Source: JANSWY01 sp965243755
GTDB taxonomy: Bacteria; Bacteroidota; Bacteroidia; Cytophagales; Cyclobacteriaceae
DNA length: 64,000 nt
Assembly: GCA_965243755.1 (NCBI GenBank)
Contig: CBDEVW010000004.1
Span: 186,001-250,000, forward strand
Direction: 5' to 3'
In this document: positions 52,778 to 62,547 of the stretch, in pieces
Layout: each line of letters opens with the position of its first letter
Numbering within the stretch: position 1 is the first letter of the stretch
Notes under the pieces: model-generated
The model's database searches: none
What the model was told of the DNA's origin: nothing
The model's input: the letters and a program-made list of their open reading frames with translations, nothing else
Program-made: the position numbers and the translations under genes

Positions 52778-55034
52778 ATAGAATCCTCAACTTTGCGAAT
52801 GACAATAGCAATGTCTTTTCCCCAATGTTTTCAAAATTCACTTTTGCCTTTCTGTTGCTCCCCTGCTCATCAATCTCCAGAACCTCCCCAAACCCAAATT
52901 TTGGATGCTCCACTTTCATTCCGGCTGCAAGATCTGAGGTGTCACTTGGTTTGAAGTTGCTGGATGGTTTATGAACGGTTTTATTGACGAAGTTCCTGGG
53001 TTTACCAGACTTCATGCTGTTCACAAAATTCTTTGCAAAGTAATTTTGTGCAGGAGAATCGCTTGTCGCAATCCTTTTGTTGGTTTTAAGAAATGAAGGA
53101 TCTATATCCTCCAGAAACCGACTGGGTTCACACGTCTTTAGTCTGCCAAAGCGGTACCTGTTCAGCGCATAGGAGAGGTGTAATTTTTGCTCAGCCCTGG
53201 TAATGGCAACATAAAACAGCCTTCGCTCTTCCTCCAGGTCTGCCCGACTACTGAGCATCATTTGTGAAGGGAACAGGTCTTCTTCGAGTCCTACAACAAA
53301 CACATGTTTAAATTCAAGGCCCTTGGCAGAGTGTATGGTCATTAACGTTACGAAATCGTTTGACCCATCGTCCTGATCCTGGTCGGTAAGCAGAGCGACT
53401 TCCTGTAGAAATGCCCCCAGCGATTTGTCTTCTCTCTCAGGATCATCAGTAAACTCCTTGATGGCATTGAGCAATTCCTGTACGTTCTCATACCGGTTGA
53501 GCCCTTCTACTGTTTTATCTTCATAGAGTTCCTTTAGCAGGCCTGAACTTTTGGCAATTTGAGCAGCTGCTTCATAGGCATCTTTCTTTTGTACAGCTAA
53601 CTGAAAGCTTTTCACCAAAGTGGCAAACTGTTGGATTACACTGGATGCCCTGCCCGAAATGAAAGACCCTGCAGCTTGTAGTACTTCCCAGATGGATAAG
53701 TTGTTCTCCTGTGCTGCTACGATGATTTTTTCTATGGTACCCGGACCAATACCCCTTTTGGGTAAATTGATGATACGACGCATTGCCTGCTCGTCGTTTG
53801 GATTGATGACGAACCTGATATATGCGATAATGTCTTTGATCTCCCTTCTCTGGTAAAATGAAAGGCCCCCATAAATTTTGTATGGGATGTTGTTTCTCCT
53901 TAGTGCTTCTTCCAGCGCCCGGGATTGACTGTTGGTACGGTACAGAATAGCAAAGTCACTATTTTTAAGCTGAAGGTTCATCTTTGATTCAAAGATGGTG
54001 GATGCGACCAGCTTACCCTCTTCATTGTCGGACGTGGCTTTGATCAATTCGATGAGTTCTCCCTCAGTGTTGGAGGTCCATACATTTTTCTGAAGCTGAG
54101 AACGGTTCTTTGTAATGACAGAATTCGCTGCATTCACAATAGTTTGTGTAGACCGGTAATTTTGTTCCAGCTTGATGACCCTTAGTTCGGGATAATCCTT
54201 TTCAAAGTTCAGGATGTTTTGAATATCGGCACCACGGAAGGCATAGATACTCTGTGCGTCATCACCTACAACACATATGTTTTGGCGAACTGCGGCTAGT
54301 TTTCTGGCGATCAGGTACTGACTAACGTTAGTGTCCTGAAACTCATCAATCAACAGGTAATGAAAACGCTGCTGATATTTATTCAAGACATCCAGGTGAT
54401 CCCTAAACAGGATGTTTGTATTGAACAGTAAGTCATCAAAATCCATCGCGTCTGCACTGAAACACCTTTCTACGTACGCTTTGTAGATTCTCCCCATTTC
54501 AGGTTTCATGTTGGCTGCATCATCTTCCTGAAATATTGGATTGTTGATGTATTCCCTCCATGAAATCAATCGGTTTTTGGCGCTTGATATGCGATTGTAT
54601 ACCACATTGGGTTTGTAGACCTTATCATCCAGACCAAACTCTTTTACGATTTGCTTGATCAATGTTTTGGAATCGTCGGTATCGTAGATCGTGAAGTTGC
54701 TTGGGTATCCTAACCTTCCCGCTTCTGCTCTCAATATTCTGGAGAAAACGGAGTGGAACGTACCCATCCATACATTTCTGGCATCATTTCCAATAACCCC
54801 TTCGATTCTTTTGCGCATTTCGCGAGCGGCCTTATTGGTAAAGGTAAGGGCCATGATGGAAAAGGGATCCACATTACGAGCTTTGATCAAATGAGCTATT
54901 CTGTAGGTCAGTACCCTTGTTTTACCAGACCCGGCACCTGCAATGATCATGCACGGTCCTTCTGTATTAATAACGCCTTCTTTCTGGGGTGGATTTAACG
55001 TTGATAAATAATCCTCGCTCGCATTTTCAATCAT
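52776..55034 (-). CDS. UvrD/PcrA-type superfamily 1 DNA helicase
   Basis: A 752-residue 3'-5' helicase acting in excision repair and mismatch repair. SF1 motifs are seen in order: AGAGSGKTRVLTYRI (I), TFTNKAAREM (Ia), LLIDEFQDTN (II), VVGDDAQSIYAFRGA (III), LEQNYRSTQTI (IV), VTLMTIHSAKGLEFKHVFVVGL (V) and LFYVAITRAEQKLHL (VI). The C-terminal tail has a Tudor-like VEHPKFGFGEVLEIDE element. The ATG at 55034 is preferred to a GTG two codons upstream. Confidence 0.94.
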   Translation of the reverse strand: MIENASEDYLSTLNPPQKEGVINTEGPCMIIAGAGSGKTRVLTYRIAHLIKARNVDPFSIMALTFTNKAAREMRKRIEGVIGNDARNVWMGTFHSVFSRILRAEAGRLGYPSNFTIYDTDDSKTLIKQIVKEFGLDDKVYKPNVVYNRISSAKNRLISWREYINNPIFQEDDAANMKPEMGRIYKAYVERCFSADAMDFDDLLFNTNILFRDHLDVLNKYQQRFHYLLIDEFQDTNVSQYLIARKLAAVRQNICVVGDDAQSIYAFRGADIQNILNFEKDYPELRVIKLEQNYRSTQTIVNAANSVITKNRSQLQKNVWTSNTEGELIELIKATSDNEEGKLVASTIFESKMNLQLKNSDFAILYRTNSQSRALEEALRRNNIPYKIYGGLSFYQRREIKDIIAYIRFVINPNDEQAMRRIINLPKRGIGPGTIEKIIVAAQENNLSIWEVLQAAGSFISGRASSVIQQFATLVKSFQLAVQKKDAYEAAAQIAKSSGLLKELYEDKTVEGLNRYENVQELLNAIKEFTDDPEREDKSLGAFLQEVALLTDQDQDDGSNDFVTLMTIHSAKGLEFKHVFVVGLEEDLFPSQMMLSSRADLEEERRLFYVAITRAEQKLHLSYALNRYRFGRLKTCEPSRFLEDIDPSFLKTNKRIATSDSPAQNYFAKNFVNSMKSGKPRNFVNKTVHKPSSNFKPSDTSDLAAGMKVEHPKFGFGEVLEIDEQGSNRKAKVNFENIGEKTLLLSFAKLRIL

Positions 55035-55102
55035 ACCCACAAATTTACAATTTATACTGAGAATGAACGGTGGGAAGGGAGGGGGTAATGCTGAAAAAAA
55101 AA

Positions 55103-55222
55103 CTAAAAGAGTGGAATGTAGAATCTGTTGATCACGATAACGGCAAGGAAAGCTAAAAAAGCAAGCAGCTCCATAAAAAGAATAAAATATTTAATGCTAG
55201 TTTTGTTCCGTTTCAAAATCAT
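55103..55222 (-). CDS. Candidate small membrane protein (39 aa)
   Basis: An ATG-started minus-strand frame of 39 codons between the helicase gene and the hydrolase gene. It has a basic N-terminus (MILKRNKTSIK), one hydrophobic helix (about residues 12-31, with FILFMELLAFLAVIVI) and a short polar end. It is followed by a run of T on its own strand. Nothing else is coded in the 312-base gap from 55035 to 55346. Support is only from hydrophobicity and composition, so it is provisional. Confidence 0.35.
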   Translation of the reverse strand: MILKRNKTSIKYFILFMELLAFLAFLAVIVINRFYIPLF

Positions 55223-55346
55223 TAAATCTGATAGATTACAGCAATTACAAAAATTGGGCATAAAAGTCATCCCTCCAAGGAATCGGCTGAAAATGTTACC
55301 CGGATGTTATGTGATTGTTAGTGTGATATCGAAAACAACATAACCC

Positions 55347-56306
55347 ATGAGAAAGGCACTTCCTGCAATTGTAATAGTTTTGATATTTCTTGGTATTGGT
55401 GCATACATCACAATTCCAAAAGTGATTTACAAAATGGTCACAGAATTTGAGCCCTACACTTTTGAGCGGGTACTTGGTGACACAGCGTTGATTGCAGATT
55501 ATCAAATTGGAGCTTACAGGAGCCCTGTAGACTATGGTTATGATGATACCGAGGAAGTTACTTTCATGTCAACGGATAGTGTATTGCTAAGTGCATGGTT
55601 TGTTCCATGTAGGAAACAAACTGACAGTACATTGTTTCTGATCCACGGGCGAACATCCAACCGCTTGAAAACAATGAAATATCTACAGTTATTTAAAGAA
55701 ACTGGCATTGATACACTATATAACTTTTTCATAGCAGACTTTAGAAATTCAGGCAAGTCCACCACCGGAGTGAGCACCTATATGGGCTATAAATTTGCTG
55801 AAGACCTGGCTGCAGGTTTGAAGTATTTGAAAGAGCAAAAGCAGCAGGAAGAGTTTACACTTTACGGATTTTCTATGGGAGCAATGGCCATTTACACATT
55901 CATTGGCCGAGACGACTTAAACGCAGAATCATTTGATATTGACAGGATCATCATCGATAGTCCGCTTTCAAATGTGGACGCCAACCTAATGCTAAGGGGC
56001 AATGAATTGGGTCTACCTGATTTTCTGGTTGAAAGGGGTGTCAGAAGACTAGCTGATGCGACCGATGGGTTTAGCACCCAGATGTATATGTCGAACCTGA
56101 TGAAAGGATCCGAAATCCCACTGTTGCTGATACAAAGTAATCACGATATCAGCACACCCGCCAGTTTTACCAGGGAGGAATTGAATAAATTGAACAGTCC
56201 CCATATTACCAGCTGGTTCATGGACAGTGCGGCGCATGTAAAGTTGTATACCAATCCCAATTACAGAGAAAAGTATACAAAGCTTGTGAGTGAGTTCCTA
56301 AGGTAG
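55347..56306 (+). CDS. Alpha/beta hydrolase, membrane-anchored or exported
   Basis: A 319-residue hydrolase. The N-terminal hydrophobic segment (about residues 5-23) is a signal or anchor. The fold shows the HGRTSNR oxyanion loop, the nucleophile Ser in YGFSMGAMAIY, and an SNHDISTPASF acid-containing region with a final His in DSAAHVKLY. The layout is like DUF/YqkD-type family serine hydrolases. The substrate is unknown. It ends one base before the aminotransferase gene on the other strand. Confidence 0.82.
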   Translation: MRKALPAIVIVLIFLGIGAYITIPKVIYKMVTEFEPYTFERVLGDTALIADYQIGAYRSPVDYGYDDTEEVTFMSTDSVLLSAWFVPCRKQTDSTLFLIHGRTSNRLKTMKYLQLFKETGIDTLYNFFIADFRNSGKSTTGVSTYMGYKFAEDLAAGLKYLKEQKQQEEFTLYGFSMGAMAIYTFIGRDDLNAESFDIDRIIIDSPLSNVDANLMLRGNELGLPDFLVERGVRRLADATDGFSTQMYMSNLMKGSEIPLLLIQSNHDISTPASFTREELNKLNSPHITSWFMDSAAHVKLYTNPNYREKYTKLVSEFLR

Positions 56307-56307
56307 A

Positions 56308-57615
56308 TTAAATACTCTCCACGTATTCAATAATACTTTCTTTGATGTTTCGGAATATGTATTCCAGATTTTCAGGATCGTTCTCCAACAAGGTCACACG
56401 AAAACCCTGGAGGTCTGAGCAAAATGAACTGATGGGAACCACGCAAATTCCTTTTGCGGCCAGCAGGTAGTAAACAAATCTTTTATCGTGTGGCATGTCT
56501 TCTTGTAGCCAGGAGTCCAGTAGACGGGCCACTTTTTCATTTTTGATTTTAAGGTGCTGACCATCCTTAAGTACATCATCTTTGAAAATGATGGTATTGT
56601 AGAAGGCTCCCTTGGTCTCATTGAAACGTACATACTCTACTTCCCCAAGAATTGATGAAATGCGCTGACTTCTGTTGCCGATTTTGGTGTTGAAGTCTTT
56701 CCTGAATTCAATGTATCGCGGGTCAGACATGATTCGGGGAATTGCAATCTGAGGTAATTTGGTGGAGCTTACCTCAATCATTTTGGCATTATCAAGGGTT
56801 TGACACAACCGATCAAATTCCGGATCTGTGTGACGGTTGTAATATTCAGCCCATCCACATCTGGCTCCAGGCCAGGGGAATTCTTTCGAAATGCCTTTTA
56901 GCGCGATTCCAGGTACATCATTTCCGATGAAATCAGCCAATGAGTAACCTTTTATGCCATTGTACACGATGTTGAGGTATATTTCGTCGCTGATAATAAA
57001 TAGGTCGAATTCACGTGCTATCTCAACAAACCTCTCCAGGATTTCGATAGGATAAACCATTCCTGTAGGGTTATCTGGATTAATAATCAGTATCCCGACA
57101 ATTTGAGGGTTGTATTTTACTTTGTTGTAAAGGTCATCCATGTCCGGATACCACTGATTGTCAGGGTCCAGCTTGTAGGTAAGGGGGTGATGATTAGCGT
57201 GAGCTGCTTCCGCCGATGAGTGCGTTGAGTAAGCCGGTGAGGGACCGATCACTCTGGAAGTAGGTAGCAGGTATTGATAAATCTTGGCAATGGCATCTCC
57301 CAATCCATTAAAGAATGTAATGTCCTCCGCTTTGATTTGAACACCATTTCTTGTATTGGTCATTTCCGCCAGAAATTCTCTGGTGTTTAATAGCCCTTTT
57401 GAGTGGCTATAACCATAAGTTTCATCTTCCTGGGCAATATCTGAAATGATGTCTTTCATCCATTGAGGAACCTGTTGGTGCTTCTGTATGGGATCCCCAA
57501 TGTTCTCCCAGTAAATTTGCTGATCCAAAGCCTGAAGTTTCTCCGCCTTTTTTACAATTTCTCGGATCTCGTAGCTCAGTTCATTAGCACCCTCTCGTAA
57601 TAAATTCTGCCTCAT
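56308..57615 (-). CDS. Class I/II aminotransferase
   Basis: A 435-residue PLP enzyme of fold type I. It has NIGDPIQKHQQVP near the N-terminus, TFFNGLGDAIAKIY, INPDNPTGMVYP, the cofactor loop ISDEIYLNI and the Schiff-base lysine in KGISKEFPWPGARCGW. The pattern resembles alanine or aspartate-type class I enzymes, but the RidA and aldo/keto reductase genes nearby give no substrate. Upstream (57616-57875) is a 260-base gap in which I see no gene. Confidence 0.85.
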   Translation of the reverse strand: MRQNLLREGANELSYEIREIVKKAEKLQALDQQIYWENIGDPIQKHQQVPQWMKDIISDIAQEDETYGYSHSKGLLNTREFLAEMTNTRNGVQIKAEDITFFNGLGDAIAKIYQYLLPTSRVIGPSPAYSTHSSAEAAHANHHPLTYKLDPDNQWYPDMDDLYNKVKYNPQIVGILIINPDNPTGMVYPIEILERFVEIAREFDLFIISDEIYLNIVYNGIKGYSLADFIGNDVPGIALKGISKEFPWPGARCGWAEYYNRHTDPEFDRLCQTLDNAKMIEVSSTKLPQIAIPRIMSDPRYIEFRKDFNTKIGNRSQRISSILGEVEYVRFNETKGAFYNTIIFKDDVLKDGQHLKIKNEKVARLLDSWLQEDMPHDKRFVYYLLAAKGICVVPISSFCSDLQGFRVTLLENDPENLEYIFRNIKESIIEYVESI

Positions 57616-57875
57616 CTTCCTAGTTGTTCCTTCTGTTGAGATGCCTAATGCGATTTGGTCAAATCAACAATTTCAATTAAAAAATTTTGGGAAATGTCTA
57701 TTCCGGTTAATAATGCCGGCCAAAAGAGGCAGCAATTTAAATGAAAGAGGTTCTATTTCAAAGCATAACCAGGGATCAGACCGGACTAAATTTTTTCTGA
57801 ATTCCGATTTCAACGGGGTTTGAAATGCTCTCTTCAGAACGCATAAGTGTTCATACAAAATGGTGGACCTTTAAT

Positions 57876-58403
57876 TTAATCACTAACTTCAATGATCATT
57901 TCCACCTCAACCGCCAAATTTACTGGTAGTGATCCCATTCCTACAGCCGCGCGGGCATGCTTGCCTACATCTTCACCAAACACTTCAATCAGCAGGTCAG
58001 AACAGCCATTCATTACAAGATGTTGCTCAGTGTAATCAGGAGTAGAATTGACCATGCCAAAGACCCTTACGATTTTTTTTACTTTGTTCAGGTCTCCATC
58101 AACTGCCTCATTGATCGTGTTAAGTAGGCATATTGCTACATTCCTGGCAGCCTGATAGCCCTGTTCCGTGGTAAGATCTCGTCCTAGTTTACCTCGATCC
58201 ACCTCTGTTGGCGTACCACAACTTCCATGGCCTGCAATGAATATCAGATTCCCGGATTTTACCCACTTGGAATAATTGCCAACCGGTTTTTTAACCGGCT
58301 GCAGTTCAATGCCAAGCGCTTTCAGTTTTTCTGCCGGACTTTGGGCCAGGCAAGCTGCTGCTGAAAATAAAATTGTTACGATTAGTAGTGAGATTGATTT
58401 CAT
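57876..58403 (-). CDS. Exported RidA/YjgF family protein
   Basis: A 175-residue protein with a signal peptide (about residues 1-20, ending ACLAQ), so it is envelope-located. The RidA trimer fold signatures are visible: VKSGNLIFIAGHGS, a GYQAARNVAICLLNTI helix, KKIVRVFGMVNST and HARAAVGMGSLPVNLAVEVE, which includes the conserved Arg. Cytosolic RidA deaminates reactive enamines; an exported one is less usual and its job is unknown. It is 10 bases after the aldo/keto reductase gene. Confidence 0.87.
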   Translation of the reverse strand: MKSISLLIVTILFSAAACLAQSPAEKLKALGIELQPVKKPVGNYSKWVKSGNLIFIAGHGSCGTPTEVDRGKLGRDLTTEQGYQAARNVAICLLNTINEAVDGDLNKVKKIVRVFGMVNSTPDYTEQHLVMNGCSDLLIEVFGEDVGKHARAAVGMGSLPVNLAVEVEMIIEVSD

Positions 58404-58413
58404 TGTTGTTCAT

Positions 58414-59316
58414 TCATGGTACCTCATGTCCATAACAGGCCTCCCATATTTCAAACCACTGCATTCTGGACAGTTTGATATTGGATGAATCCACAGCGGT
58501 TTTTATCCTGTCGAGTTTGCCAGATCCGATAATAGGCATAAATTTCACCGGATGGATTAATAGCCAGGCATACATGACCTGATCTATTCCTTCTGCATCT
58601 GTCTCCATAGCCAGTTTTTCAAGGACTGTTCTCAGTCTTTTGGATTTCTCGTCGTTTCCGGAAAATATGCTCCCACCGGCAAGAGGTGACCATGCCATAG
58701 GATGGATCTTTTTTTCCAGCATGTAATCGATATTACCATTTTCCCAGTGCTCCATGCATGCAACAGATGCTTCAATTTGATTTGTAGCCAGATCAAAATC
58801 CAGGTATGACTGTAATGTGGAGAACTGCTTTGGTGTGAAATTTGAAACCCCAAAGTTTAATACTTTACCATCTTTTTTTAGTTTGGTGAATGCCTCAGCG
58901 ACTTCCTGTGGATTCATCAATGGATCAGGCCGGTGAATGAGGAGAAGATCAATTCTGTCGGTATGAAAGTATTTGAGCGATGTTTCAGCTGAGTGAATGA
59001 TATGGGCCTTCCTGGTGTCGTAATAGTGGATTTTATGATCTGGGTGCTTGGCTGATATCAGCTTTATACCACATTTGGTGATCAGTTGCATTTGATTTCT
59101 CAGGTAAGCATTGCCTTTCAGAGCCTTCCCAAAGATCTCCTCGCAAGAGTAATCTCCATAAATATCCGCATGATCAAATGAGGTGATGCCCAGTTCAATG
59201 CATTGATTGATCAAACTGGTGAGCTCTTCAGTGTTCAGGTTCCACTCGTTCAATCTCCATAATCCGTGGACAAACCTGGATAGGCTCAAATCTTTATTTA
59301 ATGCTACTTTCTCCAT
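58414..59316 (-). CDS. Aldo/keto reductase
   Basis: A 300-residue NADPH-dependent oxidoreductase with the TIM-barrel signatures: SRFVHGLWRL, SFDHADIYGDYSCEEIFGKAL (Asp and Tyr of the catalytic tetrad), ITKCGIK (Lys), RIDLLLIHRPDP (His), NFGVSNFTPKQ and IIGSGKLDRI. The ATG at 59316 is preferred to a TTG 18 bases upstream. Same strand and close spacing place it before the RidA gene in one operon. Confidence 0.92.
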   Translation of the reverse strand: MEKVALNKDLSLSRFVHGLWRLNEWNLNTEELTSLINQCIELGITSFDHADIYGDYSCEEIFGKALKGNAYLRNQMQLITKCGIKLISAKHPDHKIHYYDTRKAHIIHSAETSLKYFHTDRIDLLLIHRPDPLMNPQEVAEAFTKLKKDGKVLNFGVSNFTPKQFSTLQSYLDFDLATNQIEASVACMEHWENGNIDYMLEKKIHPMAWSPLAGGSIFSGNDEKSKRLRTVLEKLAMETDAEGIDQVMYAWLLIHPVKFMPIIGSGKLDRIKTAVDSSNIKLSRMQWFEIWEACYGHEVP

Positions 59317-59355
59317 TTCCTTACCGTTTATCAATGCAATATAACCAAGTAAAGG

Positions 59356-60879
59356 TTACTTCTTTAACTTCACTTCATAAAGGTCATTTCTCCGATCTTT
59401 CAGGTTTCTGACACTGCCAAACTCATGTAGTTCCTTCAGGTGTTCCAGATCAACATCCGCAATTAGGGTCATCTCCGTGTTTGGTGTAGCCTCAGCTTTT
59501 ACAGCATTGGTTGGGAATGCAAAGTCGGAAGGTGTAAATATGGCTGACTGTGCATATTGAATATCCATGTTATTCACCTTGGGCAGGTTTCCTACACACC
59601 CGGCAATTGCAACATAGCATTCATTTTCAATCGCCCTGGCCTGGGCACAGTGCCTTATTCGATGGTAACCATTTTGTGTGTCTGTCAGGAACGGAACAAA
59701 CAGGATGTCTACACCCTGCTCCGCATAGATCCTGGCCAGCTCAGGAAATTCCACATCATAGCAGATCAGAATACCTATTCTTCCGGAATCGGTCTCAAAA
59801 GTCTTCACCTGATTTCCTCCAACCATCCCCCATGATGTTTCTTCGGATGGTGTGATGTGTATCTTTTCATAATACTCGTGTGAGCCATCTCTTCTGCACA
59901 GGTAGGAAATGTTATAAAGCCTGTTGTTTTTGATGTGAGGCATGCTACCGGTGATGATATTGACATTGTACGAGACTGCAAATTCCTTAAATTTCTCCAG
60001 GATCGCTTCCGTATAGCTGGCAAGTTTTCTTATCGCTTCGGCCTCACCCAAGTGATTGTAAGTAGCCATCAAAGGTGCTTCAAAGAATTCTGGGAAAAGA
60101 ATGAAGTCTGATTGATAATCACTGACCGCATCTACAAAGTATTCCACCTGTTCGATCATGGCTTCAAAACTGGGGAACAATCTCATTTGCCATTGCACCA
60201 AACCAATCCTTACATAAGAGCGCTTGGTGTTGAGTAAATCTTCTTTCTCCTGATAGTAAATGTTGTTCCATTCCAGAAGCGTGGCAAATTCTTTAGATGC
60301 CTTGTCATCCGGAAGATAGTTTTTGATGATCTTTTTTACGTGAAAATCATTGGAAAGCTGAAAATTGAGGATAGGGTCATGCAGTTCTTTGCGCTTTACT
60401 TTATTGATATATTGTCTGGGGCTTAATGTCTTTGCATGTTCCTTATAATTTGGAATTCTACCCCCGGCCATTATTGCCCTTAGATTAAGGTTTTCACAGA
60501 GGTCTTTTCTGGCATCATACAAGCGCCTTCCAAGTCTTAATCCACGATGATCCGGATGAACCATTACATCAATGCCATACAATACATCACCATTAGGATC
60601 ATGGGTATTGAATGTTTCGTTCCCGGTGATCTGGTTATAAGTGTGATTATCTCCAAATTTCTTGTAATCGACAATAATTGACAGTGCTGCAGCCACCATT
60701 TGACCTTCAATGATCACACATAGCTGCCCCTCAGGGAAAATCTCCAGGAGGCGTTTGATGTCTTTTCTTTTCCAGTAGGGTTCATTGAATCCTTTATAAA
60801 CCACCTCCATAATGGATTTTAGGGATTCATAGTCTTCGAGTAGAAGATGTCTTAATTCGAGGGTAAGATTACTTTCCAT
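59356..60879 (-). CDS. Fused GNAT acetyltransferase / nitrilase-superfamily amidohydrolase
   Basis: A 507-residue two-domain protein. The N-terminal GNAT domain (about residues 1-180) has LRHLLLEDYESLKSIM, the acetyl-CoA loop MVHPDHRGLRLGRRLYDARK and NLRAIMAGGRIPN. The C-terminal carbon-nitrogen hydrolase domain (about 220-505) has the E-K-C triad: Glu in LFPEFFEAP, Lys in YEKIHITPSE and Cys in ILICYDVEFPELAR. The fusion is found in Bacteroidota and others. It probably acts on small amides. The ATG at 60879 gives the GNAT start. Confidence 0.92.
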   Translation of the reverse strand: MESNLTLELRHLLLEDYESLKSIMEVVYKGFNEPYWKRKDIKRLLEIFPEGQLCVIIEGQMVAAALSIIVDYKKFGDNHTYNQITGNETFNTHDPNGDVLYGIDVMVHPDHRGLRLGRRLYDARKDLCENLNLRAIMAGGRIPNYKEHAKTLSPRQYINKVKRKELHDPILNFQLSNDFHVKKIIKNYLPDDKASKEFATLLEWNNIYYQEKEDLLNTKRSYVRIGLVQWQMRLFPSFEAMIEQVEYFVDAVSDYQSDFILFPEFFEAPLMATYNHLGEAEAIRKLASYTEAILEKFKEFAVSYNVNIITGSMPHIKNNRLYNISYLCRRDGSHEYYEKIHITPSEETSWGMVGGNQVKTFETDSGRIGILICYDVEFPELARIYAEQGVDILFVPFLTDTQNGYHRIRHCAQARAIENECYVAIAGCVGNLPKVNNMDIQYAQSAIFTPSDFAFPTNAVKAEATPNTEMTLIADVDLEHLKELHEFGSVRNLKDRRNDLYEVKLKK

Positions 60880-61031
60880 TGCGCTATTGCCTTTTAAAGG
60901 GTCTAAGATAGATATAAACACCTAAGATTTTTCATACCGGTAATTGGATATTATTGTTGCAGGGCACTAAATAAGTTGAATTCCTGTGATGTAAATTTTG
61001 TTCTTTTTGAAAATAAGGTATCCATATTCAA

Positions 61032-61058
61032 TTGTAATCATCAGGATTTTTAACTTTG
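61032..61058 (+). promoter_or_regulatory. Promoter of the cystathionine beta-synthase-like gene
   Basis: TAACTTTG (61051-61058) matches TAnnTTTG and TTG lies 16 bases upstream. The ATG is about 22 bases downstream. Confidence 0.6.
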
Positions 61059-61079
61059 TAAAAAAACAACCCATTAGTA

Positions 61080-62456
61080 ATGAAATATTACAACAGTATT
61101 ATTGAAACAATAGGCGACACTCCACTAGTGAAGCTTAACAGTGTGACGAAAGGAATTCCGGGGACAATATTGGTGAAGGTAGAGTACTTCAACCCTGGAA
61201 ATTCTATGAAGGACAGGATGGCCCTGAAGATGATAGAAGATGCTGAAAAAGCAGGAATTCTAAAGCCTGGGGGAACCATCATCGAAGGTACAAGTGGTAA
61301 TACTGGAATGGGTTTAGCACTTGGAGCAATTGCAAAAGGCTATAAATGTATATTCACGCTGGCAGACAAACAAAGCCAGGAGAAAATTGATATTCTGAGG
61401 GCTGTTGGCGCAGAGGTACACGTTTGCCCAACCAATGTAGAGCCAGATGATCCACGGTCTTATTATTCGGTAGCGAAAAAGCTCAATGAGGAAATTCCTA
61501 ACTCCTTCTATCCGAACCAATATGATAATATGTCAAATACCATGGCGCATTACGAAACTACTGGCCCGGAAATCTGGAGAGATACTGAAGGTAAAATCAC
61601 TCACTATGCGGCCGGTGTGGGTACTGGCGGTTCTATGTGTGGAACAGCCAAATACCTCAAGGAGCAAAATCCGGAGGTAATTACCGTTGGGATCGATACT
61701 TATGGATCAGTATTTAAAAAATATAAAGAGACCGGAGTATTTGACGAAAAAGAAGTTTATCCGTACCTCACAGAGGGAATTGGTGAAGATATCCTGCCAA
61801 AAAATGTTGACTTTTCGGTGATTGATCATTTTGAAAAGGTTACTGACAAAGATGGTGCTTTAATGACCAGGAGGTTGTCAAGGGAAGAAGGTCTTTTTGT
61901 AGGGTGGTCGTGTGGTTCTGCTGTTTTTGGAGCACTTGAGTATGCTAAGAAAAACCTCAAAGATGATGATGTGATGGTCATTATTTTGCCAGATCATGGT
62001 ACCCGATACCTGGGAAAAATCTACAATGACAACTGGATGAAGGATCATGGATTCATTGAAGATTCGAAGTTTGCTACGGCAAGGGACATTATCGCCCACA
62101 GAAACGGAAACGGAGGATTGACCACCATTGAAAAGTCTACGCCAATTGGTGATGCCATCAAAACTATGACGAAGATTGGTGTTGATCAGGTGCCGGTTGT
62201 AGATGGTGACAATAACATCATTGGAAGCCTTACCGATTCTAAGGTGCTTTCTGCATTAATTGAAAACCCTGAACTGAAAGGGGAGCCGGTAGAAAATGTA
62301 ATGGATGCCTCATTCCAGTTTGTGGCTATGGACAACACACTGGATGTATTGAGCAGTATATTGAAAAATGAAAAGAAAGCAGTTTTAGTGAGAGATGAGC
62401 AGGAAAAGGTCCACATCATTACTCAAACTGATTTGCTAATGGCAATGACTGATTAA
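61080..62456 (+). CDS. Cystathionine beta-synthase-like PLP enzyme with CBS domain pair
   Basis: A 458-residue enzyme of transsulfuration. The PLP fold II domain (about 1-330) has the cofactor Lys44 in NPGNSMKDR, GTSGNTGMG for the substrate, and GVGTGGSMCG for phosphate. The C-terminal part (about 340-455) has two CBS domains (VPVVDGDNNIIGSLTDSK and the final VRDEQEKVHIITQTDLL), which usually bind adenosyl ligands. Cystathionine beta-synthase or a cysteine synthase of the same subgroup are the alternatives; the CBS pair favours the first. Confidence 0.87.
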   Translation: MKYYNSIIETIGDTPLVKLNSVTKGIPGTILVKVEYFNPGNSMKDRMALKMIEDAEKAGILKPGGTIIEGTSGNTGMGLALGAIAKGYKCIFTLADKQSQEKIDILRAVGAEVHVCPTNVEPDDPRSYYSVAKKLNEEIPNSFYPNQYDNMSNTMAHYETTGPEIWRDTEGKITHYAAGVGTGGSMCGTAKYLKEQNPEVITVGIDTYGSVFKKYKETGVFDEKEVYPYLTEGIGEDILPKNVDFSVIDHFEKVTDKDGALMTRRLSREEGLFVGWSCGSAVFGALEYAKKNLKDDDVMVIILPDHGTRYLGKIYNDNWMKDHGFIEDSKFATARDIIAHRNGNGGLTTIEKSTPIGDAIKTMTKIGVDQVPVVDGDNNIIGSLTDSKVLSALIENPELKGEPVENVMDASFQFVAMDNTLDVLSSILKNEKKAVLVRDEQEKVHIITQTDLLMAMTD

Positions 62457-62509
62457 TTGCTTATATTAGCACTTAATTGAAAACAAATTCTAACTCTTTG
62501 CTTGCAATA

Positions 62510-62536
62510 AGTCCCGTAAATCACGGGACTTTTTTT
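62510..62536 (+). terminator. Terminator between the CBS-like gene and murI
   Basis: A perfect 8-bp stem AGTCCCGT / ACGGGACT with a 5-base loop, followed by a run of T. Confidence 0.88.
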
Positions 62537-62547
62537 AATTTGACTTC

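Noticed and set aside
55128..55343. 71-codon plus-strand frame in the gap before the hydrolase gene
   Set aside because: No family match; its composition is not protein-like and it overlaps the more plausible hydrophobic frame on the other strand.
57641..57858. Overlapping 60-codon frames on both strands in the gap after the aminotransferase
   Set aside because: They are antiparallel shadows of each other, with no family match, no promoter and no clear start signal.
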